A DNA stretch of 64,000 bases, from positions 615,001 through 679,000 of the forward strand of contig JAQGEQ010000192.1 in NCBI GenBank assembly GCA_034620365.1, written 5' to 3'. The stretch's first letter is position 1, and every line of letters begins with the position of its first letter. Under the pieces are notes generated by a model. It saw only the letters and a list, made by a program, of their open reading frames with translations. It was not told the DNA's origin and did no database searches. The position numbers and the translations under genes were made by a program. This document shows positions 59,801 to 64,000 of this stretch, piece by piece. This stretch comes from Pegea sp. RAD2-039 (taxonomy: Eukaryota > Chordata > Thaliacea > Salpida > Salpidae).

Positions 59801-60583
59801 AGCCATAAAGTTACGAGGAAGCACATGTCAATGAGACTGACTTGGTTAGCATGGTTTGATATGATGATGTTTGCTTCATTCTTTCTTTGTTCTTCCTTAC
59901 AGCTCTGTTTAGATGTTGTCTGACGTTTGCCATTTCATCTACATGTTTAAAACTAAGCTTCAAGTAAGATTTTTTCAACCCGATCAGATGATTATGCTGA
60001 AAAAGAAGTGATGAAGATTATGAAATGAAATCTCTTCATATACCAAATCTAAATCTTCTTTTTCAATCAAGTCAATTGAAACTATCTTCGGGAATTTCTT
60101 CTTCAGATAAACCATCAATTCTCTCTCAGCATATTTCTTAACAGCCACATAAAAATAAGGTTTAAAAGGAATATAAACCTGAAACAGAACTTCATATAAA
60201 AAATCTGATCCGACACAAATGATGTTCACCTTGAATCTTCTGTCATCATCTTGTAGAAAATAAAATCCAATTGCGCTGATCAAGCGTTTATCTTCATCAA
60301 GAATATCTGCCTAATATAATATTTTAAAAATCTCTTTTTATCTCTTCTTTGAGGAGTCTTACTTCAGACATATTGATGAGCCAACCCAGCCTTTTACAAG
60401 GAGGTCGCAGTTTTTCAAACCCATATTTAGCGTCGAGCTCTTCACAAAGATGAGCTGCTTCTAATCTTTTTGAGTTTGCACTATCTATTGATTCACTAAA
60501 AAAATGTTCAGTTTGTAATTTATAAAATCTAATTTTTGACCTAACCTATATTTTGCTTGTTTTCCAGTGTTGTGTAAAACCAT
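50854..60583 (-). CDS. POLE: DNA polymerase epsilon catalytic subunit
   Basis: Leading-strand replicative B-family polymerase with proofreading exonuclease. ATG at 60583 (first exon 60583-60546) and TGA at 50856-50854. Exonuclease motifs: [15 protein letters not shown] (~59530-59470), [17 protein letters not shown] (~59155-59095), [16 protein letters not shown] (~58785-58725). Polymerase motifs: [19 protein letters not shown] (~58160-58090), [16 protein letters not shown] (~57215-57165), [16 protein letters not shown] (~56945-56900). Then the inactive second polymerase half (FHKKKW, YNLYEY-like [57 protein letters not shown]). C-terminal zinc modules: [28 protein letters not shown], then CIKC and HCDCAG, ending [18 protein letters not shown]. 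More than 30 short exons with mostly ~50-nt introns, several with TGACGTCA. Catalytic acidic residues are all present, so the enzyme looks functional. Confidence 0.96.
55733..56545. repeat. 20-bp minisatellite in POLE intron
   Basis: About 40 copies of AACCAAATCAACCATCTAAC with variants AACTAAATC, AAATTAACC, ATCTAGCAACC, AACAAAATC. It fills intron 55705-56546, between the exon ending AELKG and the exon starting [12 protein letters not shown]. On the transcribed strand the unit reads GTTGTTAGATGGTTGATTTG. Occasional units read CTAGCAACC, the half site of the X-box-like word seen in the SGSM array. Confidence 0.97.
57772..58022. repeat. 24-bp minisatellite in POLE intron
   Basis: About ten copies of a 24-bp unit, TTGCAGCAAGCTTTACAAG plus CTTAA (variants GTTTTGCAAG, TTTAA). 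It fills intron 57732-58024, between the exon ending DFNKPG and that starting AKCQRAMSW. The unit is a multiple of three and stop-free on the plus strand, which produces a spurious long ORF there. Confidence 0.95.
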
Positions 60584-63500
60584 TATTTGAAAACCACAGT
60601 TTTTATTTAAACTTTTTTTTACAAAAAAATTGATTTCTTTAAAATAGAAATATGGAAAATCAGAATGAAGTTTATATTGAAAATTAATAAATAAACATTT
60701 TCAATAAACTTGTTTATTAAAATCAATTTATTAGTTTTTACGAACATGTTACATTCTAACTATAAACTCCAAATAAAAACTATTTGAAAAATATATTTAA
60801 CTATTAACTATCTTACTACTAAAAACTTTATATTTTTGAATAAGATTTTATTGATATCAATTAAATCAACCAAACTAAACTTCATCAGAATTTTAAACAG
60901 AAATATAAAATATAAACTTTTAGGTTTAAGGTAAAGTAGTTTCAATATTTTAATCAAAAAATTTATTCTAGATTTCAATTGATTCAACAAATATATATTT
61001 TATAAGAAACCTATTTACAGTCTAAGAAAATTATTTTTTAATAGCAAACATATTTTAAAAACTCAGAATCATTTATAAAAGTTTTTAGTATGATATTTCA
61101 AGTATAAAAATTAAAACATTTTTCAAAACGACAATATTTTCAACACATGATTATAATGTAAAAAGCGGTAAAAAACCACGGTTAAAATGGAAGTTTTACA
61201 AAAAATCCCCACCGTTTTTCTAGGTTTAAATCCTTTAAAACAAAAATGTTAAAGCTTTTAATTTAATTTTTATACATAAAAATTTAGAGAAACTTTATTG
61301 CGAAAAATTTTAGAAGTTTTAAAAAATTGGATGATATTTATTATCTATTAATCACAATAAATGCATAGGAAAGTGCCTAAAGAGAGCACCTTTCGCTAAT
61401 AATATTATTATTAAGTTGAATTCTGAGCTGCCAGCTCATAGACCAGTTTTCTACAGTGTGTATAATAAAGATATGATAAATATTATTTTTCTAAATACTC
61501 TGTGATATATATTTCATTAAAGCTGACAAAGTTTCCATTTTTGTAGTTTATTTTGTAAATTTTGGTAATTTCATCGTATTTACAACTAACATTTTTTCAA
61601 GAGCAAACACTTTGTTATCTAGGTATGTGATAAAAGTGTAAGCACCTTATAAGTATTCTCAAATTTCAAACTTGTCCTAATTTCATCAGTTTATAGATTT
61701 TCTAAGATTCTAATTTGGCTTTATTTTTAGTTTTTGTGCTCTATGTGAAAATAAATTTAGCATCCATAGCACTTCAACATATACGGTTGAAAACAACCTT
61801 CGTATAAAAAATTAAAAAATAAAGCATTTAATTGCTAGCAACTTTGATTGTTTCTATTTAGATAGTTGCTTTGCCGAGAGATTTTCTTCATCTGTGTTTT
61901 TTACTTTAAAGAAAACCTAATCTTTTAGAAAATAAATAAGTTTCAATTTGAGTTTATTAAAGTGATAACTTTGAAGCTATCAACATAAATTATTTATTGT
62001 TTAAATAAGTATGATAAGAATGTTGTATATTTGTTGCTAATCGTTTATAAAGTGAACTTGTTTCTCATTTCAAAATATTTCATGCTATTAAACTAAAAGT
62101 TGACATAAAACTAAAGTTTAGAACAGTTTTCTATCCGACAGCATATGAATGGATAAAATGTGAAAGTGAATTTTATCTTATCATTCTATTTGAAACAAAT
62201 TTAAACAAATCGGTTGTATCCTTAGAGTTGATGACATTTTAGATATGGAAAAAACTCCTATAAGTTTTAAAGACAGTATTTTTAGTTATTAAAATTAGAT
62301 TAAGTAAAATTGTTTTAGCTAATATCATAAGTTTGGCCAACACAACTTGCTTAAAATTGCAAGTTCTAAATTCTATTTTAGTTTTTAGATTTATTTTATG
62401 ACCTCAATTTTTAGTTATTAACAAATAAATTTTTCTTTAAAGACATAAAATATCTGTTAAACGTAATCAGATATTTAAAACTTCAAAAAATATTTCATAA
62501 TTAAAGTAAGCATCTATTAATAAGCAAGCTAAAATTTTAAATATTTTTTTAATCATACTCAATTAGAAAATGTAAAATTTCTTTTACTGAAATTTTCATA
62601 AATATTAAACTATTATTTTAATCAAAATATAAATGTTGATAAATACTTAAATATAAACTTCCTTGAAACTGTTTCATAAAGTTATCTTGAAAAATATTTA
62701 ATATTTGTTTTTTCAGTTGATACAAAAATATTTAATATTTGATTTTCAGTTGATAGACATGTATTTGAGATAAGAACAAACATAACAGCATATTACCTAA
62801 AGTTTCTGTGGCAAGCTATATTTAATGCTTAAGAAAAGCATTCTAAAATAGATTTTTTAGATTCTTATAATATTTCTTTTACTTTAACAGCTACAGCTGG
62901 TTATTAGTTTTGTTTAATAATTGAACTTTAAATGTTTATAAGTGTAGTTTTTTTTTTCAACTTCCTTCTGTAGTTTCCTGAATTTGTTGATATTAATACT
63001 GTTATCTTCAATTTCTTTAGTTTTGTAGCAACACAAGGAAAGCTTTTAATAAAATCTCACAAAATAATATCCAGTTGTTGATTTACTTTCAAAAGTTTAG
63101 TTTAATTAAAAGTTAGAATATTTTTTCAGCTAGTAATATTTGAAGAAAAAAAAAGCTTATCGAGCTTGTTTGAAGGCATTTACAGCATCTTATAGCTATT
63201 TAATCTTATTTTTTTCTTTATTCAAATACCTTTAAACTACTTCTTATTGTTGTAGTATTACTAAAGAGTCTAGAAGTTAGTTTACTGTTTATTAAGGATA
63301 AGATAGTAAAAGATAATCGAACAAAATTCAGTTTGAACTTGCTTTTAGCTTATTAATACTTTTATTTCAAATATAGATTTGATTTTTATAAATCAAAGTT
63401 AATAGCTAAAACAGGTTTCGTTTTCAAGCTTACATAAAGTTTCAAATGATGAGGAAATTATCTCATATAAAATGAGTCACTTATTGCAAGCTTAAAAGTT

Positions 63501-64000
63501 AGTTTTATTTTTGTCAGCTTCTTGTTTGTCTTCTTGCTTCAAAATTTCTTGAGTTTCTATTTAATATTTAATAAATAAAATTTGTTAAATAAATTTTTTA
63601 AATTTTTTATTATAATATTAATAATATCTTCTTTTTTTTTAATCTTTTTATAGTTCGGCAGAATACTTTTGATATTAAAAATATATCATTCAATCGGCTA
63701 CAATTCTTTATTCATTTTAAAAATAAATCAATTTGAATTATTAAATAGAACAATTAATCAGTTTAATCACGTTTGAATTAAAAGAAATCTTCATCAGAAA
63801 AAGATCTGTACTTTTACTGAATAGCTTTCAAAGATTATCTCTTAGTTACCCAATCAACATAATCATTTGCGTTCAGATTTAAAGATTTAAAAGATATATA
63901 TTTGTTTATATCTGTCTATAAACAACTACAGATGAATACAGGAAGCAAACACACAGAAGTCAGTATAGTAGATAGAAGTATAGGAAGTAGCTTTTTGTTT
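60584..64000. other. AT-rich intergenic DNA downstream of the POLE start
   Basis: Upstream flank of POLE followed by ~3 kb with no recognised gene and no TGACGTCA that I noticed. A short tandem duplication (AAAAATATTTAATATTTG, then TTTTCAGTTGATA) lies at about 62690-62756. Nothing else stands out. Confidence 0.5.
61340..61480 (-). mobile_element. Short degenerate LINE fragment
   Basis: AAGTGCCTAAAGAGAGCACC resembles the LINE 3' end (compare 31090-31110), and AGACCAGTTTTCTACAGTGT matches 31903-31922 inside the LINE. The interior is deleted, so only two short pieces are juxtaposed. Confidence 0.65.

Overview
This is a nuclear segment of an animal genome. Genes are spliced with GT-AG introns, the bulk DNA is very AT-rich, and there is a tRNA gene, U3 snoRNA genes, non-LTR and LTR retroelement relics and several minisatellites. 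Gene content (SIK kinase with UBA domain, PLAT-lipoxygenase, WDR7, SFR1, VKORC1, BRAP, SGSM, DNA polymerase epsilon) is metazoan and, together with CTCF-like motifs, suggests a bilaterian. I cannot place it in a phylum. Most introns in the GC-richer genes are only about 47-60 nt and end in TTTCAG/TTTTAG-type acceptors.

Layout. 1-5.6 kb: intergenic, first U3 snoRNA gene (327-530). 5.6 kb: tRNA-Arg(ACG). 7.2-10.3 kb (+): salt-inducible-kinase homologue in 15 exons. 12.1-12.4 kb: second U3 gene with an almost identical promoter. 14.7-16.9 kb: tRNA-like relic, broken lipoxygenase exon fragments, gag-type retroelement relic. 17.6-22.7 kb (+): PLAT-lipoxygenase gene carrying LINE and gag-element insertions in its introns. 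24.8-29.3 kb (+): WDR7 (rabconnectin-3 beta). 29.4-30.5 kb (-): SFR1/Mei5-like recombination factor with an 18-bp minisatellite at its 5' side. 31.1-32.3 kb: LINE relic. 33.1-33.8 kb (-): VKORC1. 35.0-38.1 kb (+): BRAP. 38.8-48.9 kb (+): SGSM-type RUN+TBC RabGAP, whose introns are swollen by two palindromic minisatellites. 50.9-60.6 kb (-): POLE, complete from ATG to stop, with two more minisatellite introns. 60.6-64 kb: AT-rich intergenic.

The genes are independent housekeeping or signalling genes, not an operon or pathway cluster. WDR7/SFR1 and SGSM/POLE are convergent pairs; VKORC1/BRAP is divergent.

The most unusual feature is lexical rather than genic. The octamer TGACGTCA (often inside TGATGACGTCATCA) is scattered at very high density through introns, exons and spacers of the GC-richer segments, and is nearly absent from the AT-rich ones. 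A rough composition-based expectation is below one copy in 64 kb. In the ~50-nt introns it tends to sit just after the 5' splice site. Inside exons it adds recurrent M/V-T-S and D-V-T/I residues. Two other palindromes, GTTGTCACGTGACAAC (E-box/CLEAR-like) and GTTGCTAGTAGCAAC (RFX X-box-like), form kilobase-scale minisatellites in SGSM introns, and related words occur singly elsewhere. The window thus looks like an animal genome colonised by short palindromic words that match known transcription-factor sites, somewhat like the HIP1 palindrome of cyanobacteria. I know of no description of this in an animal, but I could not search for one.
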